Under the pieces are notes generated by a model. That model was not told the origin of the DNA and made no database searches. It saw only the letters and a list, made by a program, of their open reading frames with translations. This document shows positions 16,520-26,111 of a stretch of DNA of 64,000 bases, in pieces. The translations under genes were made by a program, and so were the position numbers. Source of the DNA: Arthrobacter alpinus (GTDB lineage: Bacteria > Actinomycetota > Actinomycetes > Actinomycetales > Micrococcaceae); assembly GCF_001294625.1 (NCBI RefSeq), contig NZ_CP012677.1, forward strand, positions 3,982,454 through 4,046,453, in the 5' to 3' direction. The stretch's first letter is position 1. Each line of letters starts with the position of its first letter.

Positions 16520-17341
16520 TTAGATGTGCAGCAGGGACGGCGCAGCGCCGAGCAGCTTCTTGGTGTAGTCGTTGGTGGGGTGGTCAAAGATCTGCTCGGC
16601 GGCGCCCTGTTCAACAATCTCGCCGTAGTACATGACGCAGATGCGGTCCGAGACGTAACGCACCGTCTGGATGTCGTGGCTGATGAACACCATGCCCAGG
16701 TTCAGTTCCTTTTTAAGGTCCGAGAGCAGGTTCAGCACCTGGGCGCGGACGGAGACGTCCAGTGCCGAGGTGGGCTCGTCCGCCACGATGATGTCCGGGT
16801 CCAGTGCTAGGGCGCGGGCGATCGCCACACGCTGGCGCTGCCCGCCGGAAACTTGCGACGGCGTAACCTCGGCTGCCGACTGCGGCAAGCCGACCAGCGC
16901 CAACAGATCGGCGACCTTGGCCAGACGCGATGCTGCGTTGCCGATGCCGTGGATGGTCAGCGGATCAACCAAGATGTCCTGGATGGTCATGCGCGGGTTC
17001 AACGCCGTCGAAGGGTCCTGGAAGACCACAGAGACGGAACGGCCAAATTCCTTGCGCATGGCGGCGTTGCGCTTGATGGCGGGCTCGCCGCGGAACAACA
17101 CCTGCCCGGACGTGGGAGTCTGCAGGCCAACCAGCACAGAGGCCAGTGTGGACTTGCCACACCCGGACTCGCCCACGATGCCCACGGTCTCGCCGCGGCT
17201 GATCGAGAAGTTCACGCCGTTGACGGCCTTGACATAGTTCGGCTTGAATAGGCCACCGGAGCGGGTCCGGTGGTGGACGTGCAGGTCCTTGAGCTCGATG
17301 ACGGGGGTAGTTGAAGAGACGGGCGCTGTGTGCTTGCTCAT
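16520..17341 (-). CDS. ABC transporter ATPase, DppF/OppF type
   Basis: A 273-residue ATP-binding subunit: Walker A GESGCGKST, Q-loop VFQDPSTALNPR, signature VSGGQRQR, Walker B IIVADEPTSALD and the switch His in FISHDIQTV. It is the second ATPase of the peptide-type importer, pairing with the ATPase half of the fused protein upstream. Its ATG shares a base with the stop of that gene, so the two are tightly coupled. Confidence 0.93.
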   Translation of the reverse strand: MSKHTAPVSSTTPVIELKDLHVHHRTRSGGLFKPNYVKAVNGVNFSISRGETVGIVGESGCGKSTLASVLVGLQTPTSGQVLFRGEPAIKRNAAMRKEFGRSVSVVFQDPSTALNPRMTIQDILVDPLTIHGIGNAASRLAKVADLLALVGLPQSAAEVTPSQVSGGQRQRVAIARALALDPDIIVADEPTSALDVSVRAQVLNLLSDLKKELNLGMVFISHDIQTVRYVSDRICVMYYGEIVEQGAAEQIFDHPTNDYTKKLLGAAPSLLHI

Positions 17342-19374
17342 TATGCGTTTTCCTTATCTGCGCCGGAAACTGCCAGCGCATCTTCGGCCTTGTGGCTGGC
17401 CCAGAAATGGTCGCCTGTCACGCCGTCACGGGTGAGCGGAACAAACGCCAGCTTTTGCCCGGCGTCGGCATCCGGGCGCTGTGAACGGCCGGCAAATCTG
17501 TCGCCGGTGGCAAACTCGCGAGGTGAGGGAACCGTGCCGGGGATCTGGTGCAGGCGTACGGCGTCGGACTCGATGGAGAGAACAGCACCTAGCAGGCCAC
17601 GGGTGTATTCGTGGGTGGGGTAGCTGAGCAGCTCCGAAGCCTGTGCCGACTCCACCACCTGGCCGGCGTACATGACAGTGATCTTGTGGGCCAGGGAGGC
17701 CACCAAGGCAAGGTCGTGGCTGACGAAGACCATGGCGAAGCCAAGCTGCTCACGCAGCTCGTTCAACAGGTCGACGACCTGCTTTTGTACCGTGACGTCC
17801 AAGGCGGTGGTCGGCTCATCGGCCACTACGATCTTCGGTGAACGGGACAGTGCCATGGCGATCAGCACGCGCTGGCGCTGGCCGCCGGAGAGTTCGTGCG
17901 GGTAGCTCTTGAGCGTCCGATCCGGATCCAGCTTCACCAGTTCCAATAGTTCACGCGGGGTCTTGCGGCCGTTGCGCTTGGTGAGTTGCAACATCTGATC
18001 CTTGATCAGCATGGACGGGTTCAAGGAGCTCAACGCATCCTGGTAGACCATGGAGATCTGCTCGCCGCGCAGGCCCTCGTAGGCCTTGACCGAGCTGTGC
18101 TTGATGGCCGGATCCAGCAGTTCCTTGCCATCGAACTTGATGGAGCCGGTGACCTCGGCCGTCTTGGGCAGCAAGCCCATGATGGCAAGGGAAGTGATGG
18201 ACTTGCCACAACCGGATTCGCCCACCAAACCCATGGTTTCGCCTTCACGTACGGTGAAGGAGACCTTGTCCACGATGGCGGTTTCGCCAAAGCGGCCCGG
18301 GAAGCGGATGGAGAGGTTGTTGACCTCCAGGATCACCCGGGCCTCGGGGCCCACACGGGGGAGGCGGTCGGAACGGGAGCGTTCAACAGCCTGCAGCAGG
18401 AGCAGTTCCTTGTTCAGGGCCGCGAACGGGTCCTCGATGGCTGCGCGGGCGGCTGCATCAGCCTTGGCGAGCTCAAGAGCGGCGGCGGCTGAACCGTCGT
18501 CGTCCTTCACCGGGGCAGCCTTCTTGAAGCGAGGGTTGACCATGGCATCGGTGAGGCCTTCGGCCAGGATGTTCAAGGAAAGCACCGTCAGCAAGATGAC
18601 CAGGCCGGCGAAGGTTGTGGCCCACCAGCCGCCGGAGAGCACCAGGTTGCGGCCGTAGGAGATGACGTTTCCCCAGCTGGGATTGGGGTCCTGGATGCCG
18701 GCGCCCAGGAAGGACAAGGAGGCCTCCAAAATGATGGCGTCGGCAACCATAACGGTGGCAAACACCAGAACGGGGGCAGCAGTGTTGCGCACAATGTGCT
18801 TGAGCATGATGTAGGCGCGGCCTGCGCCGATGACCCGCTCGGCGCGGACGTAATCCTCGCCATACTGGGCCAAAACGTTGGCACGTACCACGCGGGCAAT
18901 CTGCGGGGTGTAGATGATGCCGATGGCAATGATGATGGTGGGTACCGAGTTACCGAAGGCTGTCAGCAGCACCGCGGCAAGGGCAATGCCCGGGAACGCC
19001 ATGAGGATGTCCATGAGGCGCATGATGACCTCATTGACGGCCTTGGAGGATGTGGCGGCCAGGGAGCCCAAGGTGGCACCGACAATGATGGCCAGGGCCA
19101 CCGAGCCAAGGCCGATCATCAAGGATGCCTGGGCGCCGTACATCAGGCGGGAGAGAACGTCCCGGCCGATCCTGTCGGTGCCGAACCAGTTGACGGCGTT
19201 CGGGGCCTGGGCCGGATCGCCCGTCTCCAGGGGGTCGTGCGGTGCAATCCAGGGGGCCAGGATGGCCACGATGACAATGAAGAGCAGGAAGATCAGGGCC
19301 AGTTTGGAGCCCAGGTTCAGGGCTTTGAAGCGTAGGCCCGGAGCGCTGAGCCGTTCGGCAAGTTTGCTTCGCAT
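17341..19374 (-). CDS. Fused ABC permease-ATPase, DppC-DppD type
   Basis: A 677-residue fusion. Residues 1 to about 300 are a DppC-like permease with five to six helices, the WFGTDRIGRDVLSR entry motif and the EAA-like loop RAERVIGAGRAYIMLKHI. A linker of about 50 residues rich in Ala leads into a DppD-like ATPase: Walker A GESGCGKS, VYQDALSSLNPS, LSGGQRQR, IVVADEPTTALD and FVSHDLALV, with the peptide-importer C-terminal extension. Fusion of these two subunits fixes their ratio at one to one. It serves the sialic acid operon, so sialic acid is the likely cargo (compare the SatABCD importers), but peptides cannot be excluded. Confidence 0.93.
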   Translation of the reverse strand: MRSKLAERLSAPGLRFKALNLGSKLALIFLLFIVIVAILAPWIAPHDPLETGDPAQAPNAVNWFGTDRIGRDVLSRLMYGAQASLMIGLGSVALAIIVGATLGSLAATSSKAVNEVIMRLMDILMAFPGIALAAVLLTAFGNSVPTIIIAIGIIYTPQIARVVRANVLAQYGEDYVRAERVIGAGRAYIMLKHIVRNTAAPVLVFATVMVADAIILEASLSFLGAGIQDPNPSWGNVISYGRNLVLSGGWWATTFAGLVILLTVLSLNILAEGLTDAMVNPRFKKAAPVKDDDGSAAAALELAKADAAARAAIEDPFAALNKELLLLQAVERSRSDRLPRVGPEARVILEVNNLSIRFPGRFGETAIVDKVSFTVREGETMGLVGESGCGKSITSLAIMGLLPKTAEVTGSIKFDGKELLDPAIKHSSVKAYEGLRGEQISMVYQDALSSLNPSMLIKDQMLQLTKRNGRKTPRELLELVKLDPDRTLKSYPHELSGGQRQRVLIAMALSRSPKIVVADEPTTALDVTVQKQVVDLLNELREQLGFAMVFVSHDLALVASLAHKITVMYAGQVVESAQASELLSYPTHEYTRGLLGAVLSIESDAVRLHQIPGTVPSPREFATGDRFAGRSQRPDADAGQKLAFVPLTRDGVTGDHFWASHKAEDALAVSGADKENA

Positions 19375-19377
19375 GAC

Positions 19378-20334
19378 TTAGACCGTCCTGATTCGGGGGT
19401 TGATGAGCAGGTAAAGAAGGTCCACGAGGATGTTCACGAGGACGAACGTCACGGCGATGATCAGAACCACGCCCTGGACCAGGTTCGTGTCCGAGTTGGT
19501 GATGCCGTTGAGGATCTGCTGACCCATGCCCGGCAGGGAGAAGATCATTTCAATCACGACGGCGCCGCCCAGTAGGTAGCCGATGCGAAGACCCAGCACG
19601 GTTACCGGGGTGACAAGTGCGTTGCGCAGCACGTTGCGGGACACCACTGTGAAGTAAGGGACACCGTTGCCGATGGCCGTGCGCACGTAGTCGCGGTCTA
19701 GTTCTTCCACCATGGACGTGCGGACAACCCGGATCAGTGAGGCTGAGACCGGAACGGCCAGGGCCAGGGCCGGCAGCGTCATGGAGCTGAGCCAACCGCC
19801 AAAGCCTTCAGAAGGATCTGCCAGGCCGCCGGAGGGGAACCAGGAATTCTCGCCCAGGGCAAACCACTGGATAAGCAAGATGCCCAACCAGAAGGACGGC
19901 GTGGCGATGGCGGCGATGGAGAACACGCGAATGACCTGGTCAACCCAGGTGTCGCGGTAGAGCGCGGCAAGAACGCCGAAGACAAGGGAAATAACAATGG
20001 CAATCAAGACGCCCAAGAACGTCAGCTGCAAGGTTACCGGAAATGCGCTGGCAATAACCTCGGTGATGGGTTTTGCCGGAGGCAAGGTGTTACCAAAGTC
20101 ACCCCTGATGAGCTTGCCTAAATAAGTGAAATATTGAATGAAGAGGGGTTCGTTGTATCCGTTGGCCTGGCGGTACTGTTCGAGGGCCTCGGGCGAGGCT
20201 CCTTCGCCCAGTGCTGACACGGCACGGTCGCCTGGGGCGAACTGCAACACAACGAAGACGAGCAGGGTGACACCCAGGATCATCAACGGCAGTGCTGCGA
20301 GCCTGCGCCCAAGCAGTCGCAAAAAGTTTGCCAA
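19378..20334 (-). CDS. ABC permease, DppB type
   Basis: A permease of 318 residues with six predicted helices. LGVTLLVFVVLQFAPGD follows a basic start, and the family loop DYVRTAIGNGVPYFTVVSRNVLRNAL faces the ATPase. TTG 20334 is preferred, since GGAG lies 8 bases upstream and the protein then begins MANFLRLLGRRLAALPL as DppB proteins do; the longer reading from 20457 adds 41 residues of unlikely sequence. It ends 3 bases before the fused permease-ATPase. Confidence 0.9.
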   Translation of the reverse strand: MANFLRLLGRRLAALPLMILGVTLLVFVVLQFAPGDRAVSALGEGASPEALEQYRQANGYNEPLFIQYFTYLGKLIRGDFGNTLPPAKPITEVIASAFPVTLQLTFLGVLIAIVISLVFGVLAALYRDTWVDQVIRVFSIAAIATPSFWLGILLIQWFALGENSWFPSGGLADPSEGFGGWLSSMTLPALALAVPVSASLIRVVRTSMVEELDRDYVRTAIGNGVPYFTVVSRNVLRNALVTPVTVLGLRIGYLLGGAVVIEMIFSLPGMGQQILNGITNSDTNLVQGVVLIIAVTFVLVNILVDLLYLLINPRIRTV

Positions 20335-20414
20335 TGTACTTACTCCGGTTCTAATTGCGGCACGGCTCTGGTGGTGAACGTGTGCCACGTCATAGGAAAT
20401 GTGGTGTGAGACGG

Positions 20415-20446
20415 GAGGGGCCGTGGCCTGGAGGCCACAGCCCCTC
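20415..20446 (-). terminator. Hairpin between the binding-protein and permease genes
   Basis: Two stacked stems (GAGGGGC/GCCCCTC and GTGGCC/GGCCAC) with a TGGA loop and no T-tract. It follows the binding-protein gene on the minus strand. Such hairpins often protect the upstream message so that the binding protein is made in excess. Confidence 0.6.
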
Positions 20447-20470
20447 GGGTCTGTCATGCAAGGAAGAAAA

Positions 20471-22096
20471 TTAAGCTGTTCGGCCTACACCGATGAATGA
20501 CACGCCCGTGGTGGGCAACGGCGCGAAGCCAACGAGCTTCTTGGAATCCCAGGCGGTGGGCAGCTTGCGGTGGAAGATCGGGTACAACGGCGCCTCTTCG
20601 GCGATGATGTCAATGACTTCCTTGTACAGCTTCTTGCCGTCTTCCGGGGAAGCGGCAAGGGCTGAATCCAGCTTGGTCTGAACCTTCTTGTACTCGGCGG
20701 ATTCGCTCCATGCGAAGCGGTTCTTGGCCCAGGTGTTGCCGCGGTAGAACCAGCTGAGCAGGATGTCAGCGTCGTTGCCGAACACGGAGGGATCACCGGG
20801 GGCTGCGACGACGTCGTAGTTCAGGCCACCAACCTTCTCGGGGGCGTAAACTGCGGCGGAAGCCAACGGCTCAAGAGTGGTTTCAACGCCAATGGCGTCC
20901 CAGTTCTTCTTGATAACCGGGATGACATCCTTGACCCACGCGGTGTCCGTGCTGGTCAGGGTCAGCTTCAGGTTGGTGACACCGGCGCCGGCGAGCAAGG
21001 ACTTGGCCTTGGCTGCGTCGAAGGCGTAAACCGTGGAAGCCTTCTGGTAGTTGGAGCTGCCTTCCTGGAAGTAGGAAGTGGCTGCCGTGCCGTTGCCCAG
21101 CAGGGCCGTCTTGATGATGGCTTCCTTATCCAGGGCGTAATGCAGGGCCTGGCGGACTTCCTTCTTGTCGAAGGGCGCGCGGGTCAGGTTGAACATGAGG
21201 AACATCAGGCCGAAGGACTGGACCGACTCAACGTCAACCTTGGCCTTCAGCGCGTCAACATCCAGGTAGGGGACGTCCTCGATAGCCTGGACGCGACCTG
21301 ACTGCATGGCGGTGACGCGGGCGCTGGCATCGGAGAGCAAGAACCAGGTCATGTCCTTGGCCAGGGCAGGCTTCGGGCCGTTGTAGTCGTCGTTGCGGGC
21401 GAAGACGATCTTGTCGTCCTTGGCTGCGGAAACGAACTTGTATGGACCGGTACCGATCGGCTTGGCGTCGAACGCCTTCTGATCGGCGGAGGCGAGGGCC
21501 TTCGGCACAACCTTGACAACGGAGATGCGCGGACCGAATCCGGCGAATGCGGTTTTGAGCTTGAATTCGACGGTCTTGGCGTCAACGACCTTGACGGAGT
21601 CGATGAAGAAGATGAACTGGGCGAACAGGGCCTTGTTGGCCGGGTCCAGTACACGCTCGAAGGAGTAGGCGACGTCCTCGGTGGTGACCGGGGTGCCGTC
21701 GTGGAACTTGGCCCCATCGCGGATGGTGACCTGGTAGGTCAAGTCGTCGACCTTCTTGGGGTCTGCGGCGGCGAGAGCGTTGTAGGGCTCGCGCGTTGCC
21801 GGGTGAAGTTCCACCAGGCCTTCGAAGATGTGCAGGTTGGCGGCCAGCGGGGTGGCGCCGGAGGAGCTCATCGGATCAAAGCCAGTGGACAGTGAGTAGG
21901 AGATGCCGGCCTCGATGGAGCCATCCTTGTTGACAGCAGCGGCGCTGGCAGATTCGGAGGTGGACGTCTTGGAGGAGCCGCCGCAAGCGGCCAGGGTTGC
22001 GGTGAACGCGGTTGCAGTTCCAAGGACGCCTGCGGCCTTAAGGAACGTGCGCCGTGATGCGTTGCTCAGAGGCAGGTTCTGAAGAGAGTTGCTCAT
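20471..22096 (-). CDS. Family 5 substrate-binding lipoprotein (sialic acid/peptide ABC importer)
   Basis: A 541-residue solute-binding protein. The N-terminus has a twin-arginine motif ([11 protein letters not shown]), a hydrophobic stretch and the lipobox LAACGG, so it should be exported folded and anchored by a lipidated Cys. The mature part has the family 5 signs [27 protein letters not shown] and [16 protein letters not shown]. It heads the operon with permease, fused permease-ATPase, ATPase and sialic acid enzymes behind it. It is transcribed from a promoter next to a GntR-type operator and divergently from the GntR gene. Confidence 0.92.
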   Translation of the reverse strand: MSNSLQNLPLSNASRRTFLKAAGVLGTATAFTATLAACGGSSKTSTSESASAAAVNKDGSIEAGISYSLSTGFDPMSSSGATPLAANLHIFEGLVELHPATREPYNALAAADPKKVDDLTYQVTIRDGAKFHDGTPVTTEDVAYSFERVLDPANKALFAQFIFFIDSVKVVDAKTVEFKLKTAFAGFGPRISVVKVVPKALASADQKAFDAKPIGTGPYKFVSAAKDDKIVFARNDDYNGPKPALAKDMTWFLLSDASARVTAMQSGRVQAIEDVPYLDVDALKAKVDVESVQSFGLMFLMFNLTRAPFDKKEVRQALHYALDKEAIIKTALLGNGTAATSYFQEGSSNYQKASTVYAFDAAKAKSLLAGAGVTNLKLTLTSTDTAWVKDVIPVIKKNWDAIGVETTLEPLASAAVYAPEKVGGLNYDVVAAPGDPSVFGNDADILLSWFYRGNTWAKNRFAWSESAEYKKVQTKLDSALAASPEDGKKLYKEVIDIIAEEAPLYPIFHRKLPTAWDSKKLVGFAPLPTTGVSFIGVGRTA

Positions 22097-22126
22097 TCGG
22101 GTGACTCACCATTTCGTATGTTAGTT

Positions 22127-22147
22127 ATCGGATGTAGGACGTCCGAT
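22127..22147 (-). promoter_or_regulatory. GntR/FCD-type operator of the sialic acid operon
   Basis: A 21-base inverted repeat with outer arms ATCGGA and TCCGAT, placed just downstream of the promoter at 22160-22189. A further ATCCGAT copy lies at about 22400 near the regulator gene. The arms match half-sites of the fucose cluster operators. Confidence 0.65.
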
Positions 22148-22159
22148 GCTTATAGGGAA

Positions 22160-22189
22160 ACTGTAATCGTGGTCACAGCGATTGGTCAA
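22160..22189 (-). promoter_or_regulatory. Promoter of the sialic acid operon
   Basis: On the minus strand TTGACC (22184-22189) and TACAGT (22160-22165) with an 18-base spacer. The operator at 22127-22147 begins about 12 bases downstream, in a position to block early transcription. Confidence 0.6.
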
Positions 22190-22491
22190 GTGTCTAAGGT
22201 CTCGTTTTGGCAACAAGCCTTTTGGCGCATATGACGCTGAGTTGCCGGGAGTGGCACGACGCTGTGAATGACGGGTAGATGGGGGGGGAAGGGCCTCATT
22301 GCTGTGAGGGATAAAGGCGGCAAGATGCGGCGTGACGGACCGGTGCGCCCGGCGCGATTTTCGGGTCCTATGTGCCATTATGTAGGCAAGTCGTGGGACA
22401 TCCGATATTCTATGTCATAGGTCACGTCCCGAGCTTTCACTTGTCTTAAGTGAAAGCCGGTAATTTGAGTGCCAAGATAAGGGGAGATCCG

Positions 22492-23220
22492 TTGTCCACC
22501 ATCCTAGTGCCGAAGGCGCGTTTCAGTGCTCAGTCGCGTTTACGCGCCCTGCAGGCAGACATTATGGAACTTATTCTGGATCGCGATCTGGACGCGGGTG
22601 ATCCCATGCCTACCGAGAACGAGCTTTCAGAGGTTCTGGGCGTCGGCCGCAACACCTTGCGTGAATCCCTGAAGGTTCTGCAGGCGCTGGGCGTCATTGA
22701 GATCCGCCACGGCTTTGGGATGTTTGTGGCTCCCAGCAACTTCGAGGCACTGGCCGACGGGCTGACCTTTCGCGGCAGGCTGTCCCTGCGCCACGAAGGA
22801 CTGGAAGCGCTTCAGCTGGTTGACATCCGCCAGGCCCTGGAATCGGGCCTCATTGGCGCCTCCATCGCCAAAGTCACCGATGAGCACCTGATCAGCATCG
22901 AGGCGGCGGTGGTCAAGATGGAACGCCAGGCGGCCAAGGGCGAGACCTTCACCGAGGCTGACGCCGAATTCCACCGGCTTCTCTTTGAGCCGCTGAACAA
23001 TGATCTCCTGATGAACCTCATGAGCGTCTTTTGGAAGGTCTACCGCAAAATTCACCTGGAGATTGGTATTGGCAGTTCCGATCTTCTCGACACCGCAGCC
23101 CAGCACCGTGCCATCTACGACGCCGTCGCCGGCAAGGACTCCGCCACCGCCGCGAGCCTGCTCAGCTGCCACTTTGACGGCATCCGGGCCAAGATCATCC
23201 AGTTCGTGAGCCCCGTCTAA
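22492..23220 (+). CDS. GntR-family (FCD) regulator of the sialic acid operon
   Basis: A 242-residue repressor. The N-terminal winged helix reads PMPTENELSEVLGVGRNTLRESLKVLQALGVIEIRHGFGMFV; the FCD ligand domain follows, with VDIRQALE, the metal-binding type histidines in AEFHRLLFEPLNN and AAQHRAIYDAVAG, and HFDGI. TTG 22492 is chosen as start, with GGGGAG 5-6 bases upstream; a GTG at 22450 lacks a site. It is divergent from the importer and probably senses a sialic acid or ManNAc derivative. Confidence 0.9.
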   Translation: MSTILVPKARFSAQSRLRALQADIMELILDRDLDAGDPMPTENELSEVLGVGRNTLRESLKVLQALGVIEIRHGFGMFVAPSNFEALADGLTFRGRLSLRHEGLEALQLVDIRQALESGLIGASIAKVTDEHLISIEAAVVKMERQAAKGETFTEADAEFHRLLFEPLNNDLLMNLMSVFWKVYRKIHLEIGIGSSDLLDTAAQHRAIYDAVAGKDSATAASLLSCHFDGIRAKIIQFVSPV

Positions 23221-23239
23221 AGCCTGCGGCGGTTCCCTG

Positions 23240-23271
23240 GACGACGGCCCAGCGACGGTTGCGCCGTCGTC
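23240..23271 (+). terminator. Stem-loop after the GntR gene
   Basis: Perfect 9-bp arms (GACGACGGC and complement), 14-base loop, followed by GTTT. It starts 20 bases past the stop of the GntR gene. Confidence 0.55.
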
Positions 23272-23280
23272 GTTTGGCCC

Positions 23281-23744
23281 ATGGCGCGAGTTCTCGGCGA
23301 TACGGTCAACATGACGGTGCGCAAAGTTCGCGCAGGTGGGTATGAAATTGTCACAACCGACACAGGCAAGGTGGAAGGGCGCACCTTTTTGCTGGTGCAC
23401 GGCGTCGGCATGGGGATCCCATATTTTGCCGAACTGAGCCAGGCCCTGGAATCCCATGGGCGGGTGGTGGCCATCGACCTGCCTGGTTTTGGTGACGCGC
23501 CCGAGCCCAAAAATGCGATGATCATGGCGCAAATGGGCAGGGTGCTCATTGACTTTGTGGAAGTCGAGGGGCCGGGCCGGCCGGTCCTGGTGGCTCCAAC
23601 CTGGAGGTCCGGGGCAACCGCGATCCCGTCTGCCCCCACGGCTGGGTGGAGGAAGTGACTGCGCAGCCCGGCGGCTTGTGCCTGCTGGTTCTGGTGCATA
23701 AACGTACGTTGTCCGCTTACCCGTTGTTAGACAACAGCGGGTAA
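23281..23744 (+). pseudogene. Remnant of an alpha/beta hydrolase with internal deletion
   Basis: The first part (from ATG 23281) is a clear hydrolase N-terminus: TFLLVHGVGMGIPYFAELSQAL, VVAIDLPGFGDAPEPKN. It stops making sense after GRPVLVAP. A separate frame from 23601 gives LEVRGNRDPVCPHGWVEEVT, which is the usual strand just before the catalytic histidine in this fold (compare GxxDxxxP). The whole middle, including the Ser nucleophile elbow and the lid, is missing, and the two parts are in different frames. The tail runs into the left arm of the palindrome at 23696-23765. The gene is therefore dead. Confidence 0.75.
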
Positions 23745-23765
23745 GCGGACAACGTACGTTTATGC
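23696..23765. terminator. Long perfect palindrome between convergent units (28-bp arms)
   Basis: The arms at 23696-23723 and 23738-23765 are exact reverse complements; the 14-base loop holds a further TTGT/ACAA pairing. It lies between the hydrolase remnant and tRNA-Arg. No T-tract is present. Confidence 0.7.
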
Positions 23766-23785
23766 GCCGAAACGCTAAGTTAAAG

Positions 23786-23820
23786 CAAAAAGCGGCCCAC
23801 CTAAATGGACCGCTTTTTTC
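23786..23820 (-). terminator. Rho-independent terminator of tRNA-Arg(ACG)
   Basis: Stem AAAAAGCGG-YCCA with a short loop; the minus strand ends in CTTTTTG. It begins 5 bases after the tRNA 3' end. Confidence 0.85.
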
Positions 23821-23824
23821 AAAG

Positions 23825-23897
23825 TGCGCGCGAAGGGACTCGAACCCCCAACCTCCTGATCCGTAGTCAGGTGCTCTATCCATTGAGCTACGCACGC
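23825..23897 (-). tRNA. tRNA-Arg (anticodon ACG)
   Basis: Minus-strand cloverleaf: acceptor GCGTGCG with CGCGCGC (one T-G pair), D-arm with AGCTCAATGGATAGAGC, anticodon loop CTACGGA and T-arm GGGGGTTCGAGTCCC. Anticodon ACG is the target of TadA, whose gene is at 3603-4097. No CCA is encoded. A terminator follows. Confidence 0.97.
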
Positions 23898-24177
23898 ATA
23901 TTTAGTTTCTTTGTTTCTTTGTTGACCCTCGGGCCGTGAATAACTCTAACCCGCATTGACCGTGGGCACAAATCGAAAGCGCGGTGTTCCCCAACACTAG
24001 ACCGGTCTAGGTGATCTGTCTCACAAATGTTGACCATAACAATTCGTGAAAACCCCGCAGGTCAGCGGTTTTTCCCATGAGGTGCACGGGTACATCCCAT
24101 GTCCAACGCCCGGGAAATCCGATTTCGGGGCCATAGCATTTAGTCACCAACTGACTGACCCAATGAAGGGATACATG

Positions 24178-26019
24178 ATGGGCCACGCGCCAGTGCAGGA
24201 ACCCGTGCAGGAATCTGTTGAGCAGGCAATGACAACCCACAGCGGCCTAGCCGCATGGGTGGAGGAGATTGCAAAACTCACTCAGCCGGACACCATTCAC
24301 TGGGTCGACGGGTCTGAGCGCGAATATGCCGAGCTTGCCGACGAGCTGGTGGCGTCCGGGACATTCACCAGGGTCAACCCGGAACTTTTCCCCAACTCTT
24401 TTGCCGCATTTTCGGATCCAGTGGACGTGGCCCGCGTTGAAGGCCGGACGTTCATCTGCTCGGAGAAGCAGCGCGACGCCGGATTCACCAACAATTGGAT
24501 GGAACCTTCGAAGATGAAGGAGATCCTGGATGACAGGTTTGCCGGCAGTATGCGCGGTCGAACCATGTACGTCATCCCCTTCGTCATGGGGCCCCTGGAC
24601 GCGCCGGATCCCAAGTACGGCGTCGAGATCACCGACTCCGCCTACGTTGTGACTTCCATGCGAATCATGGCCCGCATCGGTACCGACGTGCTGCGCCAGA
24701 TGGAACTCAGCAACGCCTTCTTCGTCCCCGCACTGCACTCCGTGGGTGCGCCGCTGGCTCCCGGGGAGAAAGACGTTGCCTGGCCATGCAATGAAGAGAA
24801 ATGGATTGTGCACTTCCCCGAGGAGCGCTCCATCTTCTCCTACGGCTCCGGCTACGGCGGCAACGCGCTGCTGGGCAAGAAGTGCTTTGCCTTGCGCATC
24901 GCCTCCGTCATGGCCCGCGACGAAGGGTGGCTGGCCGAGCACATGCTGATCCTGAAGCTCATCAGCCCCGAGAATAGGAGCTACCACGTGGCCGCGGCGT
25001 TCCCGTCGGCCTGTGGCAAGACCAACCTGGCGTTGCTGGAACCGACCATTCCCGGGTGGAAGGCCGAGACGCTCGGCGATGACATCAACTGGATGCGCTT
25101 TGGCAAGGAAGGCGAACTCCGTGCGGTCAACCCGGAGGCGGGCCTGTTCGGCGTAGCCCCGGGCACCGGCTGGTCCACCAACCCCAACGCCATGGCAGCG
25201 ATCGCCAAGGGCAACTCGATCTTCACCAACGTCGCATTGACGGACGACGGCGGCGTGTGGTGGGAGGGCATGACCGAGGAGGTGCCCGCTCACCTAACCG
25301 ACTGGCAGGGCAACAGCTGGACGCCGGATTCAGGACGCCCCGCGGCCCATCCCAACTCACGGTTCTGCACGCCTATTGACCAAGTGGACATGCTCTCCTC
25401 CGAGTACTACGCTCCCGAAGGCGTGGAAATCAATGCGATCCTGTTCGGCGGCCGCCGCAAAACCACAGTTCCCCTTGTGACGCAGGCCCGCGACTGGACC
25501 CACGGTATCTTCATGGGTTCAACCCTGTCCTCGGAAACCACCGCTGCCGCGACCGGTGCGGTGGGTGTGGTGCGCAGGGATCCCATGGCCATGTTGCCCT
25601 TTATCGGCTACGACGCCGGCGACTACCTCAAGCACTGGATCGATCTCTCCGCCCAAGCCAACCAAGCCCGGCTGCCGAAGATCTTCCTTGTGAACTGGTT
25701 CCGCCGTACCTCCAGCGGTGGCTTCGCCTGGCCCGGATTTGGTGAGAACAGCCGCGTGCTCAAATGGGTGGTGGAACGCCTTGAAGGTACCGCCGACGCT
25801 GTGGAGACGCCCATTGGCTTCACCCCGGCCCCCGGCTCACTGGACCTGAGCGGTTTGGAGGTCTCGGCGTCGGACATGGCAGATGCCCTGAAGGTGGATC
25901 CGGCCGAATGGGAGCAGGAGTTGCAGGGTATTGAGCAGTGGTACGCCCGCTTTGGCGATTCCCTGCCGGCGGACATGGCTGCCGAGCTTGAAGACCTAAA
26001 GCAGCGCTTCGCGGCTTAA
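24178..26019 (+). CDS. pckG: Phosphoenolpyruvate carboxykinase (GTP)
   Basis: A 613-residue gluconeogenic enzyme converting oxaloacetate and GTP to phosphoenolpyruvate. The GTP-type hallmarks are the P-loop [13 protein letters not shown], the metal/substrate stretch [26 protein letters not shown] and the guanine-binding NWFRR with [13 protein letters not shown]. Of two adjacent ATGs, 24178 is chosen because AAGGG lies 7 bases upstream; the longer reading from 24046 is not supported. The 280 bases before it, up to tRNA-Arg, hold no gene. It would supply PEP when cells grow on pyruvate and lactate, the end products of the fucose pathway here. Confidence 0.96.
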   Translation: MGHAPVQEPVQESVEQAMTTHSGLAAWVEEIAKLTQPDTIHWVDGSEREYAELADELVASGTFTRVNPELFPNSFAAFSDPVDVARVEGRTFICSEKQRDAGFTNNWMEPSKMKEILDDRFAGSMRGRTMYVIPFVMGPLDAPDPKYGVEITDSAYVVTSMRIMARIGTDVLRQMELSNAFFVPALHSVGAPLAPGEKDVAWPCNEEKWIVHFPEERSIFSYGSGYGGNALLGKKCFALRIASVMARDEGWLAEHMLILKLISPENRSYHVAAAFPSACGKTNLALLEPTIPGWKAETLGDDINWMRFGKEGELRAVNPEAGLFGVAPGTGWSTNPNAMAAIAKGNSIFTNVALTDDGGVWWEGMTEEVPAHLTDWQGNSWTPDSGRPAAHPNSRFCTPIDQVDMLSSEYYAPEGVEINAILFGGRRKTTVPLVTQARDWTHGIFMGSTLSSETTAAATGAVGVVRRDPMAMLPFIGYDAGDYLKHWIDLSAQANQARLPKIFLVNWFRRTSSGGFAWPGFGENSRVLKWVVERLEGTADAVETPIGFTPAPGSLDLSGLEVSASDMADALKVDPAEWEQELQGIEQWYARFGDSLPADMAAELEDLKQRFAA

Positions 26020-26030
26020 CCCAGCCCACC

Positions 26031-26103
26031 GTTGAGAGGGCAGATCACCACGGGCCCGGCGGCGTTCGACGCCGCCGGGCCCGTGGTGATCTGCCCTCTC
26101 AAC
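26031..26103. terminator. Long perfect palindrome between pckG and hmp (34-bp arms)
   Basis: The arms at 26031-26064 and 26070-26103 are exact reverse complements around a 5-base loop, the longest such structure in the window. It lies between converging genes, 11 bases after the pckG stop and 8 before the hmp stop. There is no T-tract. Confidence 0.75.
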
Positions 26104-26111
26104 GAGATCCG

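Noticed and set aside
22627..23895. 422-codon frame antisense to the GntR gene and across tRNA-Arg
   Set aside because: It runs through a tRNA and is antisense to a clear GntR/FCD gene; high-GC DNA gives many such shadows.
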